From contig DIXL01000058.1 of the NCBI GenBank assembly GCA_002428685.1, positions 1 through 27,274 on the forward strand: a DNA stretch of 27,274 bases, written 5' to 3'. Under the pieces are notes generated by a model that saw only the letters and a list, made by a program, of their open reading frames with translations, searched no databases and was not told where the DNA came from. Made by a program: the position numbers and the translations under genes. The number at the start of each line of letters is the position of its first letter. The stretch's first letter is position 1. Below, in pieces: positions 7,301-14,722 of this stretch. Origin of the DNA: Cloacimonetes bacterium UBA6081. Its GTDB lineage: Bacteria > Cloacimonadota > Cloacimonadia > Cloacimonadales > Cloacimonadaceae.

Positions 7301-9363
7301 AAAAATATAAACGCGATAATATTAACAAGATAGCCCAATGGACAGGCATTGCCTTCTGCGTCCTTGTAGGAATTTTCTTTGGGGCAATGTGGTTTTATAG
7401 GGACAGTTTGCCCCCCACCAGTGAATTGCGCAATTTTACGCTGCGCTCTGGCTCGGAAGTTTACGACCGGCATGGCAAAATGGTGTATTTGTTTGCCTTT
7501 GAAAAGCGTAAACTGGTCAGCTTGAAAGAGCTTCCCCCCTATTTGATTGATGCACTTTTAATAACGGAAGACAAGCATTTCTATCACCATTTTGGTATTG
7601 ATGTCATTGGCAATATCCGAGCCATTGTAATTGATGTGGTAAGAATGGATTTTTCTCAAGGTGCCAGCACCATAACTCAGCAAATGGCCAGAAACATGTT
7701 TTTAACCCTGGATAAACAGGTTTCCCGCAAAATGAAGGAGATTATTCTGGCTTTGCGAATCGAAAGAGAGTTTACCAAAGACGAAATTCTGGAGATTTAC
7801 TTTAATAAAATCTTCTGGGGCGGCCAATTACACGGAGTGGAAACTGCCGCATTATACTATTTTGGCAAGCATGCGCGAGAGCTTACCCTGGCAGAATCTG
7901 CCAGCTTGATTGGCATGATTCAAAGACCAAACTACTATAATCCCATCAAACACCCTGATAGACTGATTGAGCGGCGGAATATGATCCTCACCCGCATGCA
8001 CAAAGCCCACAAAATATCCGATGACGCTTTTGAAGAAGCCCTTGAAGCTCCCATAGCCAGTGGTCGCAGTTCTATGAGGCAATATGCATCAGATTATTTT
8101 ATTGAGCATATTAGAACCTATCTGGAACGAAAGTATGGTACCGAAAGACTTTTTGAAGGTGGTCTGCGTATTTATACAACCCTGGATCAGGAAGTTTCCT
8201 CCTATGCAGATTCTGTTTTGAATAACTACCTTACCAATATTGAAAAAGGTTATTCCAGCGGAATGCGATACAGCAACGTTAGCCCAAACAGTGTGGACAT
8301 AAATACACGCTACCTTCAGGGAGGTTTGGTGCTGATGGAAAATAGCACAGGGCAAGTTCTGGCCATGATTGGTGGCCGTAATTTTGAGCATAGCAAATTT
8401 AACCGCATGACCCAAGCTAAAAGACAACCTGGTAGTGCCATAAAGCCAGTTTATTACACTGCTGCTGTGGAAAGGGGCTACACTCCGGCTACGGTGATAA
8501 AGGATGCACCTGTTAGCCTGAAAGGTGGAGATGGAAAAGCCTGGACCCCCCAAAACTTCAGTCGCAAATATTATGGCTACACCCGCATGCGGACTGCCAT
8601 CACGCATTCCTACAACGTCTGGGCCGTAAAAACCGTTATGGATATTGGCTTGGACGCAGTAAACGATGCTTTCCGACGCTTTGGCATAAATGCCAAGGCC
8701 GCAGACCTTTCTGCTGCCTTAGGGTCTTATGAAGTTACACCCATAAACTTAATCTCGGCTTATACCACATTTCCAAACGAAGGAACGCGAACCACGCCGA
8801 TTTTTATAACCAAAGTGGAAGATTTGGAGGGTAAGGTTTTAGAGCGTGGAAGCTCAAGGAAAACCAGTGTTACCAACCCCGAAGTGGCATATATTATGAC
8901 CTCCTTGCTGCAATCAGTTACAACCTCCGGCACTGGTGCAGCGGCCAGAAATAACTATATGTGGCAGGTGGCAGGTAAAACCGGGACCTCCAGCGATCAC
9001 CGTGATGCCTGGTTTATTGGCTATAACAAGAAGTTTACCCTGGGAATCTGGAATGGTTTCGATAATAATGCTGCCATTTCTGCCAGCGCATATTGTGCCC
9101 CCATTTGGGGGAAAATTATGACCAAAGCATTAAGAGTGGATAACAAAGGGCGTTTACCCCGCACAGATGATCCACGCTATAGTTTTACTGTGCCGGAAGG
9201 CATTGTTACGCGAACCATAAATCCCACCTCGGGATTTGTAACTTCTCGCGGAATTGAAGAAGTGTTTATTGAAAATAATGTCCCTCCTGCCATGGAAGAC
9301 ACTTTACGGTTCAATTTCTACCCCACACGTTGGGGCTATAGAGATGAACTGGAAATGGAATAG
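7297..9363 (+). CDS. mrcA: Class A penicillin-binding protein (PBP1A-type)
   Basis: A bifunctional peptidoglycan synthase of about 690 residues. A short cytoplasmic basic tail and one membrane anchor (about 13-36) are followed by the GT51 glycosyltransferase domain. That domain has ITEDKHFYHHFG (catalytic E91), QGASTITQQMARN and KMKEIILALRIE. The transpeptidase domain follows, with SAIK (nucleophile S380), SYN in THSYNVWAVK and KTGTSS (K561). It acts at the outer face of the inner membrane, polymerising and cross-linking lipid II. I prefer the ATG at 7297, which overlaps the previous stop as ATGA and has GGGA upstream. ATG at 7288 (691 aa) is the alternative. Six bases separate it from the next gene. 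Confidence 0.95.
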   Translation: MKKYKRDNINKIAQWTGIAFCVLVGIFFGAMWFYRDSLPPTSELRNFTLRSGSEVYDRHGKMVYLFAFEKRKLVSLKELPPYLIDALLITEDKHFYHHFGIDVIGNIRAIVIDVVRMDFSQGASTITQQMARNMFLTLDKQVSRKMKEIILALRIEREFTKDEILEIYFNKIFWGGQLHGVETAALYYFGKHARELTLAESASLIGMIQRPNYYNPIKHPDRLIERRNMILTRMHKAHKISDDAFEEALEAPIASGRSSMRQYASDYFIEHIRTYLERKYGTERLFEGGLRIYTTLDQEVSSYADSVLNNYLTNIEKGYSSGMRYSNVSPNSVDINTRYLQGGLVLMENSTGQVLAMIGGRNFEHSKFNRMTQAKRQPGSAIKPVYYTAAVERGYTPATVIKDAPVSLKGGDGKAWTPQNFSRKYYGYTRMRTAITHSYNVWAVKTVMDIGLDAVNDAFRRFGINAKAADLSAALGSYEVTPINLISAYTTFPNEGTRTTPIFITKVEDLEGKVLERGSSRKTSVTNPEVAYIMTSLLQSVTTSGTGAAARNNYMWQVAGKTGTSSDHRDAWFIGYNKKFTLGIWNGFDNNAAISASAYCAPIWGKIMTKALRVDNKGRLPRTDDPRYSFTVPEGIVTRTINPTSGFVTSRGIEEVFIENNVPPAMEDTLRFNFYPTRWGYRDELEME

Positions 9364-9368
9364 CAGCT

Positions 9369-10541
9369 TTGATACATAGTGTTCTTTATTACGCTCTATG
9401 CGTGTGTATATTCTCAGGTTTTATTACCTACATCAGCTTTTGCTATCGTTTTTGGTTAGGCTATAAAAATTACAGACCGGTAATCAGTTTTAAAAAACGG
9501 ACTGTCAGCGTAGTAATTGTAGCCCGAAACGAAGCCAAAAACTTGAATGAGCTTTTTCTCTGCCTATTAAATCAGGATTACCCAAAAGACCTTTATGAAG
9601 TAATTCTGGCAGATGATGATTCAGAAGATGACACTGAAGAAGTGGTGAATAAATACTGCCAAGCAGGGCTTAACCTGATATATGTAAAATCCTTGGGGCG
9701 TGATCAGGCTTTTTCCCCAAAAAAGCAGGCAATGGAAAAAGCCATTTTACAAACCAATGGCGAGATAATTCTTACCACCGATGCAGATTGCCTTGTCCCT
9801 ATCACCTGGATAAGCTCTATGGTTTCATTATTTACCGATGATGTATCTATGGTGGCGGGTTATAGCCGCACTCTTTTACCCAGTTGGGAAAAGGCAAAAA
9901 TATTACACAAGTATGAGCATTTGGATTTTGCCTTCACCTACATGGCATTAGGAGGAGGCTACACACTGGGTAAAAGCTGGGCCTGCATCGGCCAAAATCT
10001 CGGCTATTCCAAAAAAGCTTTTATGGATGTAGGAGGATTCGATAAAATCCGCCATCTGATCTCTGGAGATGACGTAAACCTGATGCAATTGATGCGCTGC
10101 CAGGGGCACAAGATAATCTTTAATTTTCTGCCTGCAAGCTTTGTCTATACTCATCCGGTAAAATCGTGGAAACATCTTGTTAATCAGCGTAGTCGCTGGG
10201 CATCGAACATGAAATACCAGTTAAAATTCAATCCCGAGTTCTTTTTTATTCTGCTTTCGATGGCTTTCATGTATTGGGGCGGAATTTTAATGATGTTCTT
10301 TAATTTTTACCTGGGATTGTTTATTTTCGCTTTTCGCATTCTCATCGAGAACATCACTTTCGGCTTCTCTCGAAAAACCTTTGGCATCAGCAGTAAAATG
10401 ATGCATTTCTACCCCATTTGGCTGGTAATTCAAACCTTTTTTTTGGTTTTTACCATGGTTTTAGGACAATTCAACATTTTTGTGTGGCATGGTAAACGCC
10501 CCTATAAAAGGAATAATGGACATGCAACTAATAATCTTTGA
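9369..10541 (+). CDS. Membrane-associated family 2 glycosyltransferase
   Basis: A 390-residue protein starting with TTG (9369), six bases after the PBP stop. An N-terminal membrane helix (about 5-28) precedes the GT-A domain: SVVIVARNEAKNL, ADDDSEDDT, the metal-binding TTDADC (about 137-142), a GDDVNLM block and the processive-type QRSRW (273-277). Two or three membrane segments follow (about 285-375). This is the plan of GT2 enzymes that transfer a sugar at the cytoplasmic face, acting on polysaccharide or lipid-linked acceptors. The substrate cannot be read from sequence. Neighbouring PBP and GlmU-like genes suggest an envelope glycan role. Confidence 0.88.
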   Translation: MIHSVLYYALCVCIFSGFITYISFCYRFWLGYKNYRPVISFKKRTVSVVIVARNEAKNLNELFLCLLNQDYPKDLYEVILADDDSEDDTEEVVNKYCQAGLNLIYVKSLGRDQAFSPKKQAMEKAILQTNGEIILTTDADCLVPITWISSMVSLFTDDVSMVAGYSRTLLPSWEKAKILHKYEHLDFAFTYMALGGGYTLGKSWACIGQNLGYSKKAFMDVGGFDKIRHLISGDDVNLMQLMRCQGHKIIFNFLPASFVYTHPVKSWKHLVNQRSRWASNMKYQLKFNPEFFFILLSMAFMYWGGILMMFFNFYLGLFIFAFRILIENITFGFSRKTFGISSKMMHFYPIWLVIQTFFLVFTMVLGQFNIFVWHGKRPYKRNNGHATNNL

Positions 10542-11715
10542 TGATCAGTTCCGTTCAAACTTCTTCCCGCTAACTCTAAATCGCTCCACATCCAGTTTAC
10601 GGTGTGGAATTCTCAAGCTGCGCCAGCGTTTGGAAAGCTTGTTCGCAGGTTTGGATGATTTTATTGTTCAAATTGATCCCCTACTTGTCCCTTTATACCA
10701 CGAGCGTCATGAAGAATGGCTGATAAACACTACCCCAAGAAGCGAGAAGTTATATGTAAACAGCCGCTTGAAGCTGGAGGAAGAAGCAATAAAACTAATA
10801 TCAAATCTCAGCTCTGAATCCGGTTTGCTTTGTTGCGGAAAGCTTGTTGCCGCAAAAACAACTACGCAGTTGGATATCAACAATCCCAAGGGAATTAAAC
10901 TGAGTGAAAGCTCTATCCAGCTCTATACATGTTTGTCCGACCTGATTCATGACAACAGCAGAATGATAGAATGGGATTTCCAGCATTTCTTTTATGAAAA
11001 GGACAATTTTTTCGAAACTGAGCCTGGAGTAACAGTTTTGCACCCCTATAATGTCTGGATTGCAGAAGAAGTAACTCTTTCTCCGGGTGTGGTTCTTGAT
11101 GCCTCAACGGGGCCGATAGTATTGGATAGGGGGGCCAGGGTTATGGCTAATGCGGTGTTATGCGGTCCTCTTTATCTGGGCAAAAATTGCGTGGTAAAGA
11201 TAGGTGCAAAACTGTATGGGGGATCATCCTTCGGAGCAGTATGCAAAGTAGGTGGAGAAATTGAAGGCAGCATCTTTCAAGCCTATTCCAATAAGCAGCA
11301 CGATGGCTTTTTGGGGCACAGCTATATTGGTGAATGGGTAAACATTGGCGCAGATACAAATAATAGCGACCTAAAAAACACTTACAAAAACGTATCCTAC
11401 TATTCATACACAACGCAGTCTAAACAAGATTCCGGAACACAATTTCTGGGATGCGTAATTGGTGATCACAGCAAAACAGGCATAAATTGCAGCATTAATA
11501 CCGGCGCGGTAATTGGCCTTGGCTGCAATCTTTGGGGTAGGGCTTTGATAAACGATTTCATGCCGGACTTTTCCTGGGGTGAAGCAGATAGCCTTTCGCC
11601 ATACCGGTTAGAGGCTTTTTATCAGACGGCAGCAATTGTAAAGCAGCGTCGTAATCTGAGCCTTACACCTATAGAGCAACAATTGTATTTACACATAAAT
11701 AAACTTGGAGACTAA
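10522..11715 (+). CDS. Alternate GlmU-type sugar nucleotidyl/acetyltransferase
   Basis: The protein has about 397 residues and resembles the Bacteroidetes 'alternate GlmU' group. An N-terminal nucleotidyltransferase-like part opens with IIFDDQFRSNFFPLTLNRST and LRCGILKLRQR, the group's version of the 'PLt..RP...lR.Gi' signature. A left-handed beta-helix of hexapeptide repeats follows (about 160-340). GlmU makes UDP-GlcNAc for peptidoglycan and LPS, which fits the PBP and glycosyltransferase upstream. The classical pyrophosphorylase loop L.AGxGTRM is absent, as in this group. The frame is open to 10480, but AAAAGGA at 10506-10512 points to ATG 10522 (nine-base spacing) or ATG 10516. It overlaps the glycosyltransferase end. 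Confidence 0.8.
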   Translation: MQLIIFDDQFRSNFFPLTLNRSTSSLRCGILKLRQRLESLFAGLDDFIVQIDPLLVPLYHERHEEWLINTTPRSEKLYVNSRLKLEEEAIKLISNLSSESGLLCCGKLVAAKTTTQLDINNPKGIKLSESSIQLYTCLSDLIHDNSRMIEWDFQHFFYEKDNFFETEPGVTVLHPYNVWIAEEVTLSPGVVLDASTGPIVLDRGARVMANAVLCGPLYLGKNCVVKIGAKLYGGSSFGAVCKVGGEIEGSIFQAYSNKQHDGFLGHSYIGEWVNIGADTNNSDLKNTYKNVSYYSYTTQSKQDSGTQFLGCVIGDHSKTGINCSINTGAVIGLGCNLWGRALINDFMPDFSWGEADSLSPYRLEAFYQTAAIVKQRRNLSLTPIEQQLYLHINKLGD

Positions 11716-12555
11716 ATGCATGATTACATAGAAGTGGAGTTTCGCTCCGGACGGCTAGGTTACTACCAAAGCAATCCAGCCATTTCCATCCAGCCTGAAG
11801 ACCTGATAATAGTAGAAGTAGAACGTGGAGACGATATTGCCCAAGTGGTTCACATGAGTGTAAGCGACGAAGATTTGGATTCACAGGCTACGGGAGTTGG
11901 TTCTTACAATATCCTTCGCATAGCTGGTGAAGAGGATATGGAAAAGCTGAAGAATATCAGCCTGGAAGAAGAGAAAGCTGCCAATACATTCCAAATGATT
12001 TTAGAACGCTATCCCTTTGAAATGAAGCTGATTGAAACAGTTTACCAATTCGATGGCAACAAACTGACCTTCTTTTTCACCGCCGAAGGCCGGATAGATT
12101 TTCGCACTTTTGTGCGTGAATTAGCCACAGTATTTAAAACCCGCATAGAACTGCACCAAACTACCGGGCGTGATGAAGCCCGCCGACTGGGTGGCTTTGG
12201 AATGTGCGGAAACCAATACTGTTGTGGCAGCTTTTTAAAGCACTTCAATCAGGTAACCATCAAAATGGCCAAAGACCAAAACTTAGCGGGAAACCTGTCC
12301 AAAATCTCCGGCCCCTGTGGTCGCTTGCTTTGTTGCCTGAATTTTGAAGAAGACTTTTATGTGGAAGAAGCCAAAGACTTTCCCGTAATAGGAACCTGCG
12401 TGCTTTACAAAGATATGCGAATGATGGTGCTGCGCATAGATGTGCTTTCCAAACACATCTTTTTGTCCAATGAAGATAGTGCAATGCAAGACCTGGACCT
12501 GGAGCAATTTTCCAAGCTGGAAGTAATCAGCATTCCTGAGCTGGAACCATGCTAA
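11716..12555 (+). CDS. ricT: PSP1-domain protein RicT (YaaT)
   Basis: A 279-residue PSP1-family protein. The centre carries the family's hallmark FRTFVRELATVFKTRIELHQ and GRDEARRLGGFGMCG, and six cysteines arranged as C164, C169, C170 and C201, C206, C207 (GMCGNQYCCG and GPCGRLLCCL). In Bacillus subtilis RicT works with RicA and RicF around Fe-S clusters in RNase Y-dependent mRNA maturation, and the cysteines fit cluster binding. Partner genes are not seen here. The ATG directly follows the GlmU-like stop, with GGAGA in its end as ribosome site. The gene overlaps rlmN by seven bases. Confidence 0.92.
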   Translation: MHDYIEVEFRSGRLGYYQSNPAISIQPEDLIIVEVERGDDIAQVVHMSVSDEDLDSQATGVGSYNILRIAGEEDMEKLKNISLEEEKAANTFQMILERYPFEMKLIETVYQFDGNKLTFFFTAEGRIDFRTFVRELATVFKTRIELHQTTGRDEARRLGGFGMCGNQYCCGSFLKHFNQVTIKMAKDQNLAGNLSKISGPCGRLLCCLNFEEDFYVEEAKDFPVIGTCVLYKDMRMMVLRIDVLSKHIFLSNEDSAMQDLDLEQFSKLEVISIPELEPC

Positions 12556-13802
12556 CCAATCTGTTTTCATTACTACCAGTTGAATTGGAGCAAGGACCAC
12601 TTCAAAGCTTTCCCAAGTATCGCACTCAGCAGCTTTTAGCCTGGATGTATAAGGCCTTCGAAAACGATCTTAAGAAAATGACTAATCTGCCGGCAGACCT
12701 AAAGACATTAATCTCAAGCACATACAGCCTGGATTTGCCACATATAGAGTCTCATCGCAAGTCTGCTGATGGTGCAATCAAATACTTGCTCAAACTAAGC
12801 GATGGTGCCCTGATTGAATGCGTATTGATTCCAGAGCGAAAGAAAAACACTCTGTGCATTTCCACCCAAGTTGGCTGCGCCAGGGGATGTGGTTTTTGTT
12901 CCACAGCCAGAATGAAATTAGTCCGCAATCTGGAAACCCATGAAATAGTTGGCCAGATTATCATTGCAGCCAAAGAATTGGCAAGAGTGGAGTCCTTTCA
13001 GCCAGCAAGTGTGGAGTCCTTTCAGCCAGCAAGTGTGGAGTCGTTTCAGCCTCTCCCAAACTCAAACCTATCTCCCAATTCCAAGGCTGAAAGGACTACA
13101 CACAACCCGCCGTTTGTAGTCCATTCCGCAGCAAAAAACGATACTTATTCAAACCAACCCAGGGCGGAATCGACTCCAAACTTACACCCTACCCCTCGCA
13201 TTACCAATCTTGTCTTCATGGGTATGGGTGAGCCATTTGACAATCAGGACAATGTATTTAAAACATTGCAAATAATCCAAAGTGATGGTAGCCTGGCATT
13301 CAGCCCACGCCGCACAACTATTTCCACCTGTGGCATAGTGCCCGGAATAATTGCCATGGCAGATAGTGGCATCAAAGCCAAACTTGCCATATCACTTAAT
13401 TCAGCCATTGATGAAAAGCGTAATACCCTGATGCCGATCAACAAACGCTATCCGCTATCTCAGCTAAAACAAGCATTGTTGTATTACCTGCGGATTAGCA
13501 AATTTAGAGTAACGGTTGAATACATCCTTATTCCAGGGATTAATATGGATGCAGAGGACATCAAAGCTCTCCGCAAGTTTGTGGGCGATATATCCTGCAA
13601 GGTGAATTTTATCCCTTTCAATCCCGGCCGAAACGCAACGTTTCAAGCACCAACAACTGAGCAGATAGAAAGTTTTATGCACAAAGCCCAAAGCCTACCT
13701 CAGGCCGTTACTTTGCGCAAAAGCCGCGGTGCCGATATTCTGGGTGCCTGCGGTCAACTGGTTATCAACAAAGCCATTGGAGATGAATTATGCAACATAT
13801 AG
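12549..13802 (+). CDS. rlmN: RlmN radical SAM rRNA/tRNA methyltransferase with a repeat-derived insert
   Basis: RlmN makes m2A2503 in 23S rRNA and m2A37 in some tRNAs. The radical SAM cysteines are in GCARGCGFCSTA, the SAM loop is FMGMGEP, and the second catalytic cysteine is in GACGQL near the C-terminus, so all key residues are present. The protein is 417 aa against about 350 for the family. The excess is residues 147-211, between AAKELAR and RITNLVFMGMGEP. This stretch is encoded entirely by repeat DNA (three VESFQP units, then low-complexity Ser/Asn/Pro sequence). In other RlmN proteins this is a variable loop, so the enzyme may tolerate it. The frame is kept exactly. It overlaps ricT by 7 and deoC by 13 bases. 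Confidence 0.93.
   Translation: MLTNLFSLLPVELEQGPLQSFPKYRTQQLLAWMYKAFENDLKKMTNLPADLKTLISSTYSLDLPHIESHRKSADGAIKYLLKLSDGALIECVLIPERKKNTLCISTQVGCARGCGFCSTARMKLVRNLETHEIVGQIIIAAKELARVESFQPASVESFQPASVESFQPLPNSNLSPNSKAERTTHNPPFVVHSAAKNDTYSNQPRAESTPNLHPTPRITNLVFMGMGEPFDNQDNVFKTLQIIQSDGSLAFSPRRTTISTCGIVPGIIAMADSGIKAKLAISLNSAIDEKRNTLMPINKRYPLSQLKQALLYYLRISKFRVTVEYILIPGINMDAEDIKALRKFVGDISCKVNFIPFNPGRNATFQAPTTEQIESFMHKAQSLPQAVTLRKSRGADILGACGQLVINKAIGDELCNI
12987..13051 (+). repeat. 24-bp tandem repeat, two full copies plus a partial, inside rlmN
   Basis: The unit begins GTGGAGTCCTTTCAGCCAGC and continues AAGT. Copies lie at 12987-13010 and 13011-13034, and the third (13035-13051) merges into the left arm of the palindrome at 13033. 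Because 24 is divisible by 3, each copy adds eight residues (VESFQPAS) without shifting the frame. It looks like local duplication of the palindrome's left arm after insertion. Confidence 0.9.
13033..13103 (+). repeat. 71-bp palindromic repeat, copy A (inside rlmN)
   Basis: Left arm GTGTGGAGTCGTTTCAGCC (13033-13051), 33-base loop, right arm GGCTGAAAGGACTACACAC (13085-13103). Seventeen of 19 positions pair. The two mismatches, G-A at arm position 6 and G-G at position 11, recur in copies B and D. The loop contains ATCTCCCAATT, which copy B also has. The arms begin GTGTGGAG or, on the other strand, GTGTGTAG. GGAG and GTAG tetranucleotides are typical of REP sequences handled by RAYT transposases, though that link is only suggestive. 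Confidence 0.85.
13112..13181 (-). repeat. 70-bp palindromic repeat, copy D (inside rlmN, inverted)
   Basis: Read on the minus strand the arms are GTTTGGAGTCGATTCCGC and GCGGAATGGACTACAAAC around a 34-base loop. Sixteen of 18 positions pair, with the same G-A and G-G mismatches at positions 6 and 11 as copy A. The inner stem (ATTCCGC/GCGGAAT) differs from copy A (TTTCAGCC/GGCTGAAA) at several pairs, and both sides have changed together. It lies eight bases after copy A and in the opposite orientation. Confidence 0.8.
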
Positions 13803-14563
13803 CCGATCTTGCGATCAAACTCTTTGGAAACGCCAAACCCTGCCTCTGCGGCGGAGCACATCAGGTATGTCTGAATTGCGAAGTTTGCCGTGCCAAATTT
13901 CCCGATCAGCTTTACAATCCTAAGCAGTCAATTGCCTCTATCATTGATGCCACAGTGCTAAAAGCCACCACCACCAATACCGAGGTATCAGCCCTATGCA
14001 GGGTGGCCAATGAGCATAAAACCGCCTCGGTGTGCATCAATTCGCAATTTATTCCCCTGGTTAAATCCATCTTACACAAAGGCATAAAAAGCTGCACCGT
14101 CATCAATTTCCCCCTGGGCTCAGCTTCACCCCAAGCCATTGCTGCCGAAGCACAAGCCTGTCTGGAGGCAGGTGTGGACGAAGTGGATATGGTGCAAAAC
14201 CTTAGTGCTCTGCTTAGTGAGGATATGGATGCAGCTTTCGCAAGCATAAACCTTACTGCCAAGCTGTGTCGGCAGCATAAAGCCCTGTTAAAAGTAATTC
14301 TGGAAACCTGCTACCTTAGCGAGGAACAAATCATCATCAGCTGCCTGATTGCCAAAAAAGCCGGCGCAGACTTCGTAAAAACCTCCACCGGATTTGGCAC
14401 CGATGGTGCTACGGCAGCAAATATAGCCCTCATGCGCTCCGTGGTTGGTTCCAAACTAGGCGTAAAAGCCTCGGGTGGCATTCGCACCCGTGAACAAGCT
14501 TTGGCCATGATTGCTGCTGGAGCAAACCGGATTGGTGCCTCCAGCGTTACTTCTTTGCTGTAA
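13790..14563 (+). CDS. deoC: Deoxyribose-phosphate aldolase with a cysteine-rich N-terminal extension
   Basis: A 257-residue class I aldolase that cleaves 2-deoxyribose-5-phosphate to acetaldehyde and glyceraldehyde-3-phosphate in deoxynucleoside catabolism. The Schiff-base lysine is in FVKTSTGFGT (K197), the second lysine in GVKASGG (K226) and the aspartate in DEVDMVQN (D133). The barrel begins near residue 46 (QSIASIIDATVLK). Before it lies an extension with C18, C20, C27, C30 and C33 (CLC...CLNCEVC), the spacing of a small zinc- or Fe-S-binding knuckle and not part of the core enzyme. The ATG lies inside the last codons of rlmN. It is the last gene of the run. Confidence 0.92.
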   Translation: MQHIADLAIKLFGNAKPCLCGGAHQVCLNCEVCRAKFPDQLYNPKQSIASIIDATVLKATTTNTEVSALCRVANEHKTASVCINSQFIPLVKSILHKGIKSCTVINFPLGSASPQAIAAEAQACLEAGVDEVDMVQNLSALLSEDMDAAFASINLTAKLCRQHKALLKVILETCYLSEEQIIISCLIAKKAGADFVKTSTGFGTDGATAANIALMRSVVGSKLGVKASGGIRTREQALAMIAAGANRIGASSVTSLL

Positions 14564-14608
14564 TGTATTTAAATCATCACCTCTTAGCAAGCAGGATTTA
14601 TTCACCAG

Positions 14609-14679
14609 GTGTGGAATCGTTTCAGCCATTCCCCATGAGATATCCGACACCCAATTATGCGGCTGAAAGGACAACACAG
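14609..14679 (+). repeat. 71-bp palindromic repeat, copy C (deoC-thyX gap)
   Basis: Arms GTGTGGAATCGTTTCAGCC (14609-14627) and GGCTGAAAGGACAACACAG (14661-14679) flank a 33-base loop with CACCCAATT, similar to the loop of copy A. The inner eight pairs are intact, but the outer stem has extra mismatches, so this copy is the most decayed. It lies about 45 bases before the thyX start and a TATACT box follows its right arm at 14688. Confidence 0.8.
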
Positions 14680-14722
14680 TCCTCCGCTATACTTTACAAT
14701 AATTAATCTTAGGGGACAAACC

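Noticed and set aside
8089..8607. 172-codon minus-strand ORF
   Set aside because: It is antisense to the PBP transpeptidase region and has no motif or ribosome site.
12961..13200. Disrupted rlmN (pseudogene)
   Set aside because: The repeat block keeps the frame and all radical SAM and catalytic cysteines remain, so I call it an intact gene with an insert.
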